A DNA stretch of 34,489 nucleotides, taken from Myxococcales bacterium. GTDB lineage: Bacteria > Myxococcota > B64-G9. The position numbers and the translations under genes were made by a program. Shown here piece after piece: positions 25,169-33,019 of the stretch. Location: assembly GCA_027031935.1 (NCBI GenBank), contig JALVPF010000318.1:1-34489 (forward strand), read 5' to 3'. Position 1 is the stretch's first letter; the number at the start of each line of letters is the position of its first letter. The notes beneath the pieces were generated by a model. That model had not been told where the DNA came from. It worked only from the letters and a program-made list of their open reading frames with translations, and did no database searches.

Positions 25169-26542
25169 CTATCTGTGCCGTCTGTGCGATGCACTCGACG
25201 ATGAGCTGTGCGATGAGTGAGAGCGGGATGATGATCGTGAGTATGAACGCCTTGGATGGAACGAGCTTTTGCTCCTGGTGGGTGTGGATTTGGACGGCTT
25301 ATAGGATTTTGACGAAGACTTGACTGGTTTATAAACCGTATGGTTCGGTGAAGATCGTTTGGGCATTGTCTTCACGGTGGGTCTCCTGGTCATGGTCGGA
25401 GACATTCTATGCTTGTCTGGTGCTGGCATCTTGTGCATGACAGGTGCAGTATTCCTGAAGGTGGGATGATTCCCGGTAGTCACTGTATTGCTTGTGCCAT
25501 AAGGACCAGGCCGGGGACGGGTTGGAGTTATGGTGGCACCTGGCTTTGTCGTTGGATACCGGTTTTCCTGCACAGGAGCGAATGTATCTCGATCTTTTGG
25601 CAAGGCATGGGGCTTGATGGGCGTGTCTGTCCTGTTGGGGATTATGCCAAGGTCCACCGACCGTCTATGGGATGAGGTCATGCGTCCGGCCGCTTTTCGT
25701 GTCAGGTGCGGTCTGAACACCCGAAGGGTGTTGCCCGAGAGCCCAAGCTTTGTAGCGTTCGGTCGGATTCTTTTCAATTTTCTCAGACTGCGGGGTGCGG
25801 TGTTTTCCAGCTTTCTGACCACGATTTTCCTGCGGGTGACCTTCTGCACCATGTCGTGCGATGGACCTCTGACGCAGACACCGCTGGCACTATCCCTGCA
25901 ACGCTTTGGAAAGTAAGTGTGCTTGAAGACATCCCTTGACTGTCTGCGAGGAATGTAATGGTGGTTGGGGTAAGGATCACAAAAGTGACCCCAATCAACG
26001 AATGTCCAATATGAGTAATACACCGGATAGTATGCCCATCCGTACCACGGATCATACCCGGCCAGAAGAGGAGACCATCCAATATACATGTCCGAGTATC
26101 TCCACATCACCCAGGCAGGGGCCCATGTCCGCCCTGGTACCCAGACCCAACCCATTTGTTCAATCCAGGCCCACCTGCCATAGTGGAACGCAGCCCAACC
26201 CCATGGGTAGTAGGATGACCAGGTCCAGCCGTAATCCGTGTATACCCACTGACCATAGGTGTATGGCCTCCAATTGGCTGAGACTCCCACCGGTTTCCAG
26301 ACCCAACCAAATTCTGGTGTCCAGATCCAGTCTCCATATGGCGCCAGTTGGTCAAAAAAATAGTTTTCATCGATTTCAGGTGTGGCCCCCGGACCCTCTC
26401 CCTGGTCAACCCATTGTTCATCCTGGTAAGTGTCACCCTCGCTTGCTCCCTCGTCCTGCCACTGTGCTTTGAGAGAGGTGCTGGTGAACATCAGCATGCT
26501 GATGCCAAGGATTATGGCGGGTATTTGTCTTGTATGTACCAT
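25169..26542 (-). CDS. Exported Trp/Tyr-rich DUF6600-type protein with basic Ser-rich tail
   Basis: This 457-residue protein has a signal peptide (IILGISMLMFTSTSLKA). An acidic stretch follows, then a domain of repeated aromatic units (YGDWIWTPEFGWVWKPVGV, YGQWVYTDYGWTWSSYYPWG, YGRWAWIEQMGWVWVPG) of the YXWGXW/DUF6600 kind, with WAPAWVMWRYSDMYIGWSPL. The second half is low complexity and very basic, ending in Ser-, Arg- and His-rich runs. The function of this family is not established; an envelope or surface role is likely. The start is set by a perfect aaaggaggt five bases before ATG 26542; the track's ATG at 26593 lies upstream of that site. The gene follows the sigma-54 sensor gene by 176 bases on the same strand. 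Confidence 0.82.
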   Translation of the reverse strand: MVHTRQIPAIILGISMLMFTSTSLKAQWQDEGASEGDTYQDEQWVDQGEGPGATPEIDENYFFDQLAPYGDWIWTPEFGWVWKPVGVSANWRPYTYGQWVYTDYGWTWSSYYPWGWAAFHYGRWAWIEQMGWVWVPGRTWAPAWVMWRYSDMYIGWSPLLAGYDPWYGWAYYPVYYSYWTFVDWGHFCDPYPNHHYIPRRQSRDVFKHTYFPKRCRDSASGVCVRGPSHDMVQKVTRRKIVVRKLENTAPRSLRKLKRIRPNATKLGLSGNTLRVFRPHLTRKAAGRMTSSHRRSVDLGIIPNRTDTPIKPHALPKDRDTFAPVQENRYPTTKPGATITPTRPRPGPYGTSNTVTTGNHPTFRNTAPVMHKMPAPDKHRMSPTMTRRPTVKTMPKRSSPNHTVYKPVKSSSKSYKPSKSTPTRSKSSFHPRRSYSRSSSRSHSSHSSSSSASHRRHR

Positions 26543-26547
26543 GGCAG

Positions 26548-26556
26548 ACCTCCTTT
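26548..26556 (-). promoter_or_regulatory. Ribosome binding site deciding the DUF6600 start
   Basis: AAAGGAGGT on the minus strand is five bases before the ATG at 26542 and inside the longer frame given by the ORF track. It makes the downstream ATG, which also begins the signal peptide, the better start. Confidence 0.75.
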
Positions 26557-26718
26557 GTTGCCAATTCACTCTGCAAAATAAAGCAATATTCATGCCGTGG
26601 TTTTATTTTTGTGATTACCTTGTTTTATCAATGAGATACGCAAATGCCCGTCAATGTGAATCCCCCGGCGAATTCCAAAAGGGAATAAGCCCTTGATTCC
26701 AGATCAGCAGCATGGTGA

Positions 26719-29454
26719 TCATTCGTCATATTTTTTCAACTTTCGCCAAAGGGTGTTGTATCCGATGCCAAGCTGGGATGCTGTTGCCTTTTTGTTTCCA
26801 TTGTTCTGCCTAAGGACTTTGAGGATGTATGTTCGTTCCAACTCCGCCAGCGTCATGCCTTGAGTCAGGGCTTGTCCAATAACGGGTGCATCCTGTTCCT
26901 GTTCGGTCAGTTGAAAGTCATCCAGGCGAAGTTCTGTGTCCCTCGAACGAATTATGGCTCGTTCAACCGCATTTTCAAGTTCACGCACGTTTCCTGGCCA
27001 TGAGTAGTTGAGAAGGAATTCCTCTGCATCAGGTGAAATCCTGGTGATGTGTTTGTCCTCCTTGTCCGTAAACCTGGCCAGGAAGAAGCGGGCGAGGGGC
27101 AATATGTCGTCCTTTCGTTCTTTCAGTGCGGGTATCCTGATGGTGATTACGTTCAGGCGGTGGAAGAGATCCTCCCTGAATGAACCCTCCTTTATACAGC
27201 GCTGCAGATCCTGGTTGGTGGATGCAATGATTCTGACATCGACCTTGATCACATTGCTGGATCCCAGAGGTACAAGCTCTCCTTCCTGAAGGGTGCGCAA
27301 GAGCATCTTTTGCATTTCCAGACTCATGTCACCCACCTCGTCGAGGAGCAAGGTGCCACCATCGGCAGCCACGAAGAGCCCCTTCCTGGACCCGGTAGCA
27401 CCGGTAAAAGCGCCTTTTTCGTGACCGAAAAGCTCGCTTGCCAGCAGGTTGTCATCAAATGCAGCGCAGTTGACCTTTACAAATTTCTTGTCCCTGCGCG
27501 GGCTGTTGCGATGTATGGCCTCTGCCACCAATTCCTTTCCCGTGCCGTTGTCACCAAGTATAAGGACTGTAGCCGAGGAGTTGGCAACTCGTATGATCTC
27601 CTGCTGCACCTGCTTCATCTCATCGCTTACGCAAACCATGTTGGCAAAAGAAGCTCGTTCGATTTCTTTCTGTAGCTGGGCCAGTTCCTGTTCCAGTTTT
27701 CGTTGTTTTGCCTTTTGTGCTTCTATCAGTTGTTGTTGTGCACTCTTGAGTTCCTTGTTTCTGAACTCCAGCTGTTCGATAGTACTTTTAAGGCTTTCGG
27801 TCATGTCGTGAAAGGACTGGGCAAGATTTCCTATTTCATCATTCCCGGTTACTGGAATCGGTGTGTCAAGCTGCCCGGAGCCTATCCGCCTCGCTGCCTC
27901 ACTCAGGGCTCGTACAGGCCGCATGATGCCTCTTGCTGTGAATATGGCCAGGAAGAAAAGTATGAACACGGTGGTCAACAGTGGCCAGAAGATGGAACGA
28001 CGCATCTGAGTGATCTTCTGTCCGATGCTGGAGTTCATCTTCCTCAGCAGCTCTATGAACTTGTCAACCCTGGTGCCAAGCATCACTCCGCCAAAAATGC
28101 CGTATTTGGCAAAGGGTCCGGTGTCATAGAAAATGGGGCTGTAGACTCTGGTCCTCAGCACACCTGCCAGGTTGTTCGTTGTGGCAATCCCAGTGTGGCC
28201 CTTTCTCGTCTCCAAAACCACAGCATGATAGCCCTGGCCCATTTTCCAGTCCAGGTACTGGAGATTTACAGCCCGTTGTCCTACCAGCGCCTGAGCAGCG
28301 GTGGTCTTTTCCGTATATGCGGGGATCATTTTCCCTGTGTGATCGACACCTCTGATGTTCCAGAGCTTTGGGTGAGTGATGATCCATCCATCATCATCGA
28401 ACAGATAGGTATAATCCGCGTCCCGGTAGCCGGCAAAAACCGTAGCGTTTTTTTCCATGGCCTTTACATGTTGGGTAAACTGCAGCAGGTGCATATGATC
28501 GAGTGCGAGACTGACTACACCAATCACCTTGCCGTCGCTGTCTGAGATTGTCTTGGCAAACCTTATCACTCCATCGTAGCGTTGGCCCTCAACCACGTCT
28601 TCCGGTGCAAGCCTCTTGATGAGTTCACGAAGCTCCAACTCGGTCGCCTGTATTTTTTCGGCAGTCAGATGCCCGGGATCTTCTACGAGTATTCGAGATT
28701 TTTCCCCAGGCTGCCTGTATACAAGCATGTGGCCTGTACCCTCATGAAAATCACTCACATACTTTACGGCTCCTGCTGCTCTGAGCATTTCATAAAGCAG
28801 GTACCGATAGATTCGTTTGGTTTCGGTGTCGGTGTTTTTCAGACTTTGTATGATCTTGTCCAGACCCAACTGCTGGACCTTGTTTACATGAAAGCCATTG
28901 AGGTGTGATACGTATATCTTTCCAGGTTTTTTCATCGCTTCGTTGAAATATTTTTCATTTTTATATGTGGTGTTTTCTGGTTTGCTCACATCCCGAAGCT
29001 TTTCCTTTGGCACAGGACTGCCTCTGACGATGAGGATTTGTTCTTTTCCCGTGGTATCTATGAAACTCAGTTCCTTGTATTCCGGTGCCTCCTCTGTTTG
29101 CTCCAGCATACGCTCATTGGTGCCGGTTCGTATCCATACTTTCAGTTTGTGCGTATCCGAGAATTTCGTGTAAGCCTCTCGTGTCCTTGGAAGCCTGGAC
29201 AAGTCCTGCAAGTCTTTTTCACATGAATGCAGCAATGAGCTTACTTCGGAAGCGATGTCAGCAGCTCTCAGTTCATAGGTGCGGGCAGTATGGTCCGCCA
29301 GTTCTCTCAATTTTTGCAATTGAGCCTGAACGAACCACTCCACTCCTGTCATGGGCAATACGGAAAGCGCTACAAAGGCCAGGAGCAGTTTCCATAGCAA
29401 TGATGACCTGGATCTGGGTGTTGCTTGATCCTTGCTGTCCTTTGCCTTTTGCAT
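26719..29454 (-). CDS. Membrane-bound sensor with HAMP and sigma-54 activator domains
   Basis: This protein of 911 residues (from ATG 29454) joins a transmembrane sensor directly to transcription activation. It has a first membrane segment (18-40), a large outer domain of about 440 residues with Cache-like sequence ([18 protein letters not shown]), a second membrane segment (488-507) and a HAMP domain ([19 protein letters not shown]). A Gln/Glu/Lys-rich coiled coil leads to the AAA+ core with Walker A GDNGTGKE (634-641), GAFTGA (681-686) and Walker [10 protein letters not shown]. The C-terminal Fis-type helix is [25 protein letters not shown]. Walker A has Asp-Asn where most sigma-54 activators have Glu-Thr. 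The track start at 29553 lies inside the kinase gene; ATG 29454, 20 bases past the kinase stop, is preferred. Confidence 0.87.
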   Translation of the reverse strand: MQKAKDSKDQATPRSRSSLLWKLLLAFVALSVLPMTGVEWFVQAQLQKLRELADHTARTYELRAADIASEVSSLLHSCEKDLQDLSRLPRTREAYTKFSDTHKLKVWIRTGTNERMLEQTEEAPEYKELSFIDTTGKEQILIVRGSPVPKEKLRDVSKPENTTYKNEKYFNEAMKKPGKIYVSHLNGFHVNKVQQLGLDKIIQSLKNTDTETKRIYRYLLYEMLRAAGAVKYVSDFHEGTGHMLVYRQPGEKSRILVEDPGHLTAEKIQATELELRELIKRLAPEDVVEGQRYDGVIRFAKTISDSDGKVIGVVSLALDHMHLLQFTQHVKAMEKNATVFAGYRDADYTYLFDDDGWIITHPKLWNIRGVDHTGKMIPAYTEKTTAAQALVGQRAVNLQYLDWKMGQGYHAVVLETRKGHTGIATTNNLAGVLRTRVYSPIFYDTGPFAKYGIFGGVMLGTRVDKFIELLRKMNSSIGQKITQMRRSIFWPLLTTVFILFFLAIFTARGIMRPVRALSEAARRIGSGQLDTPIPVTGNDEIGNLAQSFHDMTESLKSTIEQLEFRNKELKSAQQQLIEAQKAKQRKLEQELAQLQKEIERASFANMVCVSDEMKQVQQEIIRVANSSATVLILGDNGTGKELVAEAIHRNSPRRDKKFVKVNCAAFDDNLLASELFGHEKGAFTGATGSRKGLFVAADGGTLLLDEVGDMSLEMQKMLLRTLQEGELVPLGSSNVIKVDVRIIASTNQDLQRCIKEGSFREDLFHRLNVITIRIPALKERKDDILPLARFFLARFTDKEDKHITRISPDAEEFLLNYSWPGNVRELENAVERAIIRSRDTELRLDDFQLTEQEQDAPVIGQALTQGMTLAELERTYILKVLRQNNGNKKATASQLGIGYNTLWRKLKKYDE

Positions 29455-29473
29455 CTTCAGGTTCTCTTGTAGC

Positions 29474-31105
29474 TCAGGATTGCTCTGTGCCGGTTGGTAG
29501 TTTGATGGTAAACGTCGTTCCCTGACCTGGTTTTGATTGCAAATGGATCTCACCCCGGTGGTGCTCTATAATACGCGACACTATACTGAGGCCCAAACCT
29601 ATGCCCTTGCCTGCGGATTTGGTGGTATAAAATGGCTCGAATATGTGCTCTGCATCCTTTGGGGAAATTCCTGTGCCCGTATCTGCTATGACCATGACAA
29701 TATTGTCCCCTTCAACTCGAGTGGACAGTGTCAGTTCGCCTCCTCCTTCCATGGCGTGGCAAGCGTTGGTCACAAGGTTGATGATGAGCTGAAGAACCTG
29801 AGTGCGGTTGGCCAAAAGCATGGGCAGATCCTCTGTGAGTTCTGCCCGAACGATCACTTCATGTTGGCTGATGGTATGTTCACAGAAGCTCAGGCCTTGG
29901 GCCACAAGCTCGTTGAGCTGAAGCATCTCGGGTTCTTCGGAAGAGGGACGACCATAGGATACCAGGTCTCTGGTGAGCTTTTGGATGCGTGCGGCTCCTT
30001 CCTGTACCTTCTCCATCTTGGCAATATCCGCAGGGTCGGCATCCTCAGCCTTCATCTTTTTGGTCAAATATTCTGCATAAACGGAGATTGATGTCAGGGG
30101 ATTGTTCAGTTCGTGAACCACACCGGCAGCCAATTTTCCAAGAGATGCCATTTTTTCTGCTTCCATGACCTGAATCTCGAGATCTCGAACCTCGGTCATG
30201 TCCTGTCCAACCAGGATGAGGCTGTCTATTTCTCCAGCTCTGTCCTTGAGAGTGGAGAGATGGAAGACGATCTGAACCATTTCGCCATTGCGGTTCCTCA
30301 TTCGAGTCTCGACTCCGGTTATGGAGCCCTTGGTGTTGAAGCATGCAGAAATTTGTTCGGCCAGTTGATCCTGCTCATCGGATGGTACCCACAGGAACAG
30401 GTCCGTGCCAAGTGTCTGATCCTTGGGAAAGCCCAGCAGGTTTTCCATGGCCTTGTTGAACACAAGGATTTGCCTGTTTATGTCTGTGACAATTATCAGG
30501 GCGTTGGCCTGTTCGAGGATGTCTGCAAGATAGTCCTTCAAGTATGCTGTCTCTTCAAGGAGACGCTGGTTGCGAAGCCCCATGGCCAACTGGTTTGCCA
30601 GGGATATGAGAAGAACTTCGTCATCGTCACCAAGGGGGGCGTCTGCATGGGCTTCGAGATGGATTATCCCGAACAGCTGTTCGTCAGCCACAAGAGGCAC
30701 CAGGATCGAGTGGCTGGAATTTTCAAAAAGACTGGGAGGATCGTCAAAAACCTGTATGGATCCAGCATTTAAAATATTTTCTGGCAGAGATGTCTTGAAC
30801 ATGGATTTTCGTGTAAGGTGCAATGTGCCCACAGCACCAGGGCGGATGGGACCGTTGTAGTCAAGCAGTGTCGGTGTGTTTGTCTTTGGGTCAGAGAGCT
30901 GGACCAGATAGTACGCCTGTCCGAACAGGGTCTGGAGCCCTTCGACAATCATGGTAAGAACTTTTTCCTGGTTAGTGTGAAGTCCAATGCCCTTGCCGAG
31001 GTTCATGAACACTTTCTGGACTTTTCTGGCATGCTTTAGTTGGGCAAGGGCATTTCTAAGGCGTTCGTTTGCCTCGCTTATGGGGTCGTAGCTTTGGTAA
31101 GCCAT
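29474..31105 (-). CDS. Soluble GAF-PAS histidine kinase
   Basis: This 543-residue kinase has no membrane segment. After a short helical start there is a GAF domain (about 40-180), a PAS domain (about 195-305; [22 protein letters not shown]), the dimerisation and phosphotransfer domain with H331 in [14 protein letters not shown], and an ATPase domain with the N box ([14 protein letters not shown]), G1 (VIADTGTGI), F box (FEPFYTTK) and G2 ([10 protein letters not shown]). All kinase motifs are intact. It starts five bases after the stop of the PAS-DHp frame and ends 20 bases before the sigma-54 sensor gene, so the three are probably cotranscribed. It could phosphorylate the REC domain encoded upstream. 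Confidence 0.92.
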   Translation of the reverse strand: MAYQSYDPISEANERLRNALAQLKHARKVQKVFMNLGKGIGLHTNQEKVLTMIVEGLQTLFGQAYYLVQLSDPKTNTPTLLDYNGPIRPGAVGTLHLTRKSMFKTSLPENILNAGSIQVFDDPPSLFENSSHSILVPLVADEQLFGIIHLEAHADAPLGDDDEVLLISLANQLAMGLRNQRLLEETAYLKDYLADILEQANALIIVTDINRQILVFNKAMENLLGFPKDQTLGTDLFLWVPSDEQDQLAEQISACFNTKGSITGVETRMRNRNGEMVQIVFHLSTLKDRAGEIDSLILVGQDMTEVRDLEIQVMEAEKMASLGKLAAGVVHELNNPLTSISVYAEYLTKKMKAEDADPADIAKMEKVQEGAARIQKLTRDLVSYGRPSSEEPEMLQLNELVAQGLSFCEHTISQHEVIVRAELTEDLPMLLANRTQVLQLIINLVTNACHAMEGGGELTLSTRVEGDNIVMVIADTGTGISPKDAEHIFEPFYTTKSAGKGIGLGLSIVSRIIEHHRGEIHLQSKPGQGTTFTIKLPTGTEQS

Positions 31106-31110
31106 TTTAG

Positions 31111-31650
31111 CTACTCCGGCTCTGACGATTTGTCCAGGTCGACAATTCGTTGCCCCCCAACATAAGATTTGGTTTCATATTTCGTAATCCGTCCGATTTT
31201 TCGAACTATATCCGCCATGCGTTCCGCCTCGGAGATTATTGTGTCGATTATCCTTGTAATCGTGTCATCATCACCAATCTTGCGCTTGGCCATCTCTGCA
31301 TAGCCAAGGACAGATGTCAGGGGTTGGTTGAGTTCGTGAGCGGTGGCCCCTGCCAATTCGGCGATTACCGCTTGCTGCTCTGTTTGCATGAGCTTTTCCT
31401 GCGCCTGGCTCAGTTTTCGTTCAATTCTCAACCGGTCACGCAGATCGGTGAATATTCCAGCTGTCGCAACCTCCTCACCTTGCTCTGTCACAGACCATGC
31501 AGTAATGAGCACCGGGATCACTTCACCACTCTTGGACAGAATTTCCTTTCTCGTGGAAGTCAATCTTCCTGTGCCGCCGTTGCGATCTTCTCGCAGCATC
31601 TGCATGACCTCATGGGCGACACCAGGAGGATAAAAACTGGCGATGTTCAT
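31111..31650 (-). CDS. PAS-DHp fragment (kinase dimerisation domain without ATPase domain)
   Basis: This 179-residue frame starts in the middle of a PAS domain (MNIASFYPPGVAHEVM) and continues through a coiled segment to a DHp domain with H105 in GATAHELNQPLTS. It stops soon after (DIVRKIGRITKYETKSYVGG) with no ATPase domain. The codons just before this ATG continue the PAS domain upstream (ADIKGSIILFNKGAERLT) in the same frame, up to a TGA at 31755-31753. The frame is therefore the downstream part of a REC-GAF-PAS-DHp gene split by that stop. ATG 31650 is the first usable start after the stop, so a protein made from it would lack the first half of the PAS domain. Confidence 0.75.
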   Translation of the reverse strand: MNIASFYPPGVAHEVMQMLREDRNGGTGRLTSTRKEILSKSGEVIPVLITAWSVTEQGEEVATAGIFTDLRDRLRIERKLSQAQEKLMQTEQQAVIAELAGATAHELNQPLTSVLGYAEMAKRKIGDDDTITRIIDTIISEAERMADIVRKIGRITKYETKSYVGGQRIVDLDKSSEPE

Positions 31651-31752
31651 TTTCCCGATGACTTCTTCTGCCTTGTAAGCAGTAAGCCTTTCAGCCCCCT
31701 TGTTGAAAAGTATAATGGAGCCCTTGATGTCAGCGGCGATGATAGCGTCGAC

Positions 31753-31755
31753 TCA
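31753..31755 (-). other. In-frame TGA splitting the REC-GAF-PAS-DHp gene
   Basis: Reading on the minus strand gives ...EAMIYS-stop-VDAIIAADIKGS..., with the same frame on both sides. PAS domains of this kind usually begin SSVDAIIAAD or similar, so the stop sits exactly where a Ser is expected. A single base change (TCA to TGA) would explain it. The next in-frame start is about 100 bases downstream. Confidence 0.85.
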
Positions 31756-32709
31756 TGAATAGATCATCGCCTCGATGAACTGCTTTGTCTTGCGAAGCTC
31801 GTTTGCAGTGTCAACGTTTCGAAGAGCCAGGGCGATGGAAGCTGCCACTGCTGATGCGAAGAACATGTCTTTTTCGGATAGTTCATGTCCAAATCGAGCA
31901 GAACGCATGAATAAGACAGCCTCTATCTTTTCGTCGCTTAAGACAGGGAAAAGGGCGATGGACCCTATTCCCTTGGACTCGAATATGGGCAGGATGTCAT
32001 GTAGCATGGGGTGTTCTTCTACCCTGTTTACCACCAAGGGGCGTTTGGTGTTTATTACCTCCTGTATTTCGGGATACTTGGAAAGGTTCAAGGTTATACC
32101 ATGAACCGAAGCCTCTTCGCTGCTAGCCAAGACCTCTGCCGTGCCGCTTTGAGGATAGAGCCTCATGACAGCACACCTGTCAACCTTCAGGACCTCCGCC
32201 GTCCTTGCTGCCACCAGGTGCAGCAACTGTGCGAGGTCAATTGATGAAGCAAGCATTCGTGTCAGGGCAAGGAGGGCTTCGTGATCGTCAGTGTTCCATT
32301 TGCCGGAAAAGGTGGTTTTGGATTTTCTTATGCGTGAGCGTAAGCGTATGTCCAACTCATTCTTGTCAAAAGGTTTCAGGATGTAGTCGTCAGCACCGGC
32401 GTTGAACGCTTCTTCAAATCGCCCGGGGTCTTTACTCACGGTCAGGATCAGGACGGGAATGTGTGTGGTAGACGAATCTGATTTCACCGCCCGGCAGATT
32501 CCAAGACCATCCATGTCTGGAAGCGAAAGATCCAGCAGCAGGGCATCCGGAGAGGCGTCCTTGAGAGCAGCTAAAGCACTCTTGCCGTCTGGAGCGGTGA
32601 GCACATCATAGGTGTTAGTGTCCAGGCAAGCCTCGATGTATTCACGAGCGTCTGGATTATCATCCACTACCAGTACAGAAAACCTTTGGTTTTGCGTGTC
32701 TTGGGTCAC
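31753..32709 (-). CDS. Response regulator receiver and GAF domain protein (5' part of the split gene)
   Basis: This 318-residue frame begins with a receiver domain: acidic pair D16-D17 (VLVVDDN), phosphoacceptor D60 (LLLDLSLPDMDG), T90 and K112 (YILKPFD). A linker and a GAF domain (about 140-300) follow, ending ELRKTKQFIEAMIYS at the in-frame TGA. The track start at 32883 would add 58 residues that do not look like protein (MKSHRCEESS...) and run through the intergenic repeat. I prefer GTG 32709, just before the receiver domain, although no good ribosome site is visible. It heads the signalling locus and probably receives phosphate from the GAF-PAS kinase encoded downstream. Confidence 0.82.
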   Translation of the reverse strand: MTQDTQNQRFSVLVVDDNPDAREYIEACLDTNTYDVLTAPDGKSALAALKDASPDALLLDLSLPDMDGLGICRAVKSDSSTTHIPVLILTVSKDPGRFEEAFNAGADDYILKPFDKNELDIRLRSRIRKSKTTFSGKWNTDDHEALLALTRMLASSIDLAQLLHLVAARTAEVLKVDRCAVMRLYPQSGTAEVLASSEEASVHGITLNLSKYPEIQEVINTKRPLVVNRVEEHPMLHDILPIFESKGIGSIALFPVLSDEKIEAVLFMRSARFGHELSEKDMFFASAVAASIALALRNVDTANELRKTKQFIEAMIYS

Positions 32710-32759
32710 GGTCAGAAATGTATCATAGGCTACGATAAGCGGGCAAGATTTCCTGTTTG

Positions 32760-32784
32760 GCCCTGATTTCCCACCTCGCTTGCG
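32760..32784 (+). repeat. Intergenic repeat, copy B left end (25 bp, identical to 18172-18196)
   Basis: This is an exact 25-base match to copy C at 18172-18196, including gatttcccacctcgcttgcg. It forms the left end of the larger element at 32764-32898. Confidence 0.75.
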
Positions 32785-32898
32785 CTCTTTGTGGCTATGC
32801 TGCGGACTCTTTTTCGGTAAGGTAAGGCCTCGACGTGGGCAATCCACGACTGCGGACGATTCCTCGCATCTGTGTGACTTCACAAGTGATCCGAAATC
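32764..32898. repeat. Possible 135-base mobile-like repeat element with inverted ends
   Basis: The left end (gatttcccacctcgcttgcg) and the reverse complement of the right end (gatttcggatcacttgtg) resemble each other. They share GATTTC and a TCnCTTGnG block, like imperfect terminal inverted repeats. The right half (32829-32898) matches copy A at 22262-22333 in opposite orientation. There is no coding capacity, so at most it is a REP/MITE-type element. Confidence 0.45.
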
Positions 32899-32938
32899 TG
32901 ATTCTAAAAGGTTGGAGATTTTGACCCTGATGAATCCC

Positions 32939-32967
32939 TTGACGCCATAAGTAGAGGTGAGTATTGT
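32939..32967 (+). promoter_or_regulatory. Sigma-70-like promoter for the MopE-like lipoprotein gene
   Basis: TTGACG (32939-32944), a 17-base spacer and TATTGT (32962-32967) precede the ATG at 33020 by about 50 bases. The same -35 hexamer is used by the DUF4139 promoter in this window. Confidence 0.5.
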
Positions 32968-33019
32968 CTATGGGATCCCTGATTATCGGAAGGCCAAAGA
33001 GTCTTGTGGAGGAGGCAAC

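Larger units (their letters stand above)
31111..32709 (-). pseudogene. Composite REC-GAF-PAS-DHp gene interrupted by one stop codon
   Basis: Taken as one unit, 32709-31111 encodes receiver, GAF, PAS and DHp domains in one frame with a single TGA at 31755-31753. Apart from the TGA the reading frame is clean and domain motifs are conserved, so the stop is recent, a sequencing error, or recoded. If read through, it would be a receiver protein with a phosphorylatable His but no ATPase domain. Confidence 0.7.
32710..33019. other. 310-base intergenic region
   Basis: No gene is supported. The region holds a repeat element (32760-32898) and a sigma-70-like promoter for the MopE-like gene (32939-32967). 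The ORF track extends the REC-GAF frame to 32883 here, but that translation has no domain-like sequence. Confidence 0.55.

Noticed and set aside
25700-26480. Tandem DNA repeats or CRISPR-like array in the Trp/Tyr-rich gene
   Set aside because: The repetition is at protein level (aromatic units) with diverged codons; there are no equal-length repeats and spacers.
27703-28545. 280-residue plus-strand ORF
   Set aside because: It is antisense to the sensor-HAMP-sigma-54 gene and has no domain-like sequence.
31753-31755. Selenocysteine at the in-frame TGA
   Set aside because: Selenocysteine occurs in anaerobic bacteria, but a linker position just before a PAS domain has no catalytic reason for it, and the neighbouring sequence shows no clear SECIS-type hairpin by eye. 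A Ser-to-stop change is simpler.
32710-32883. N-terminal extension of the REC-GAF frame to ATG 32883
   Set aside because: The extra 58 residues have no domain-like sequence and run through the intergenic repeat; the receiver domain begins just after GTG 32709.
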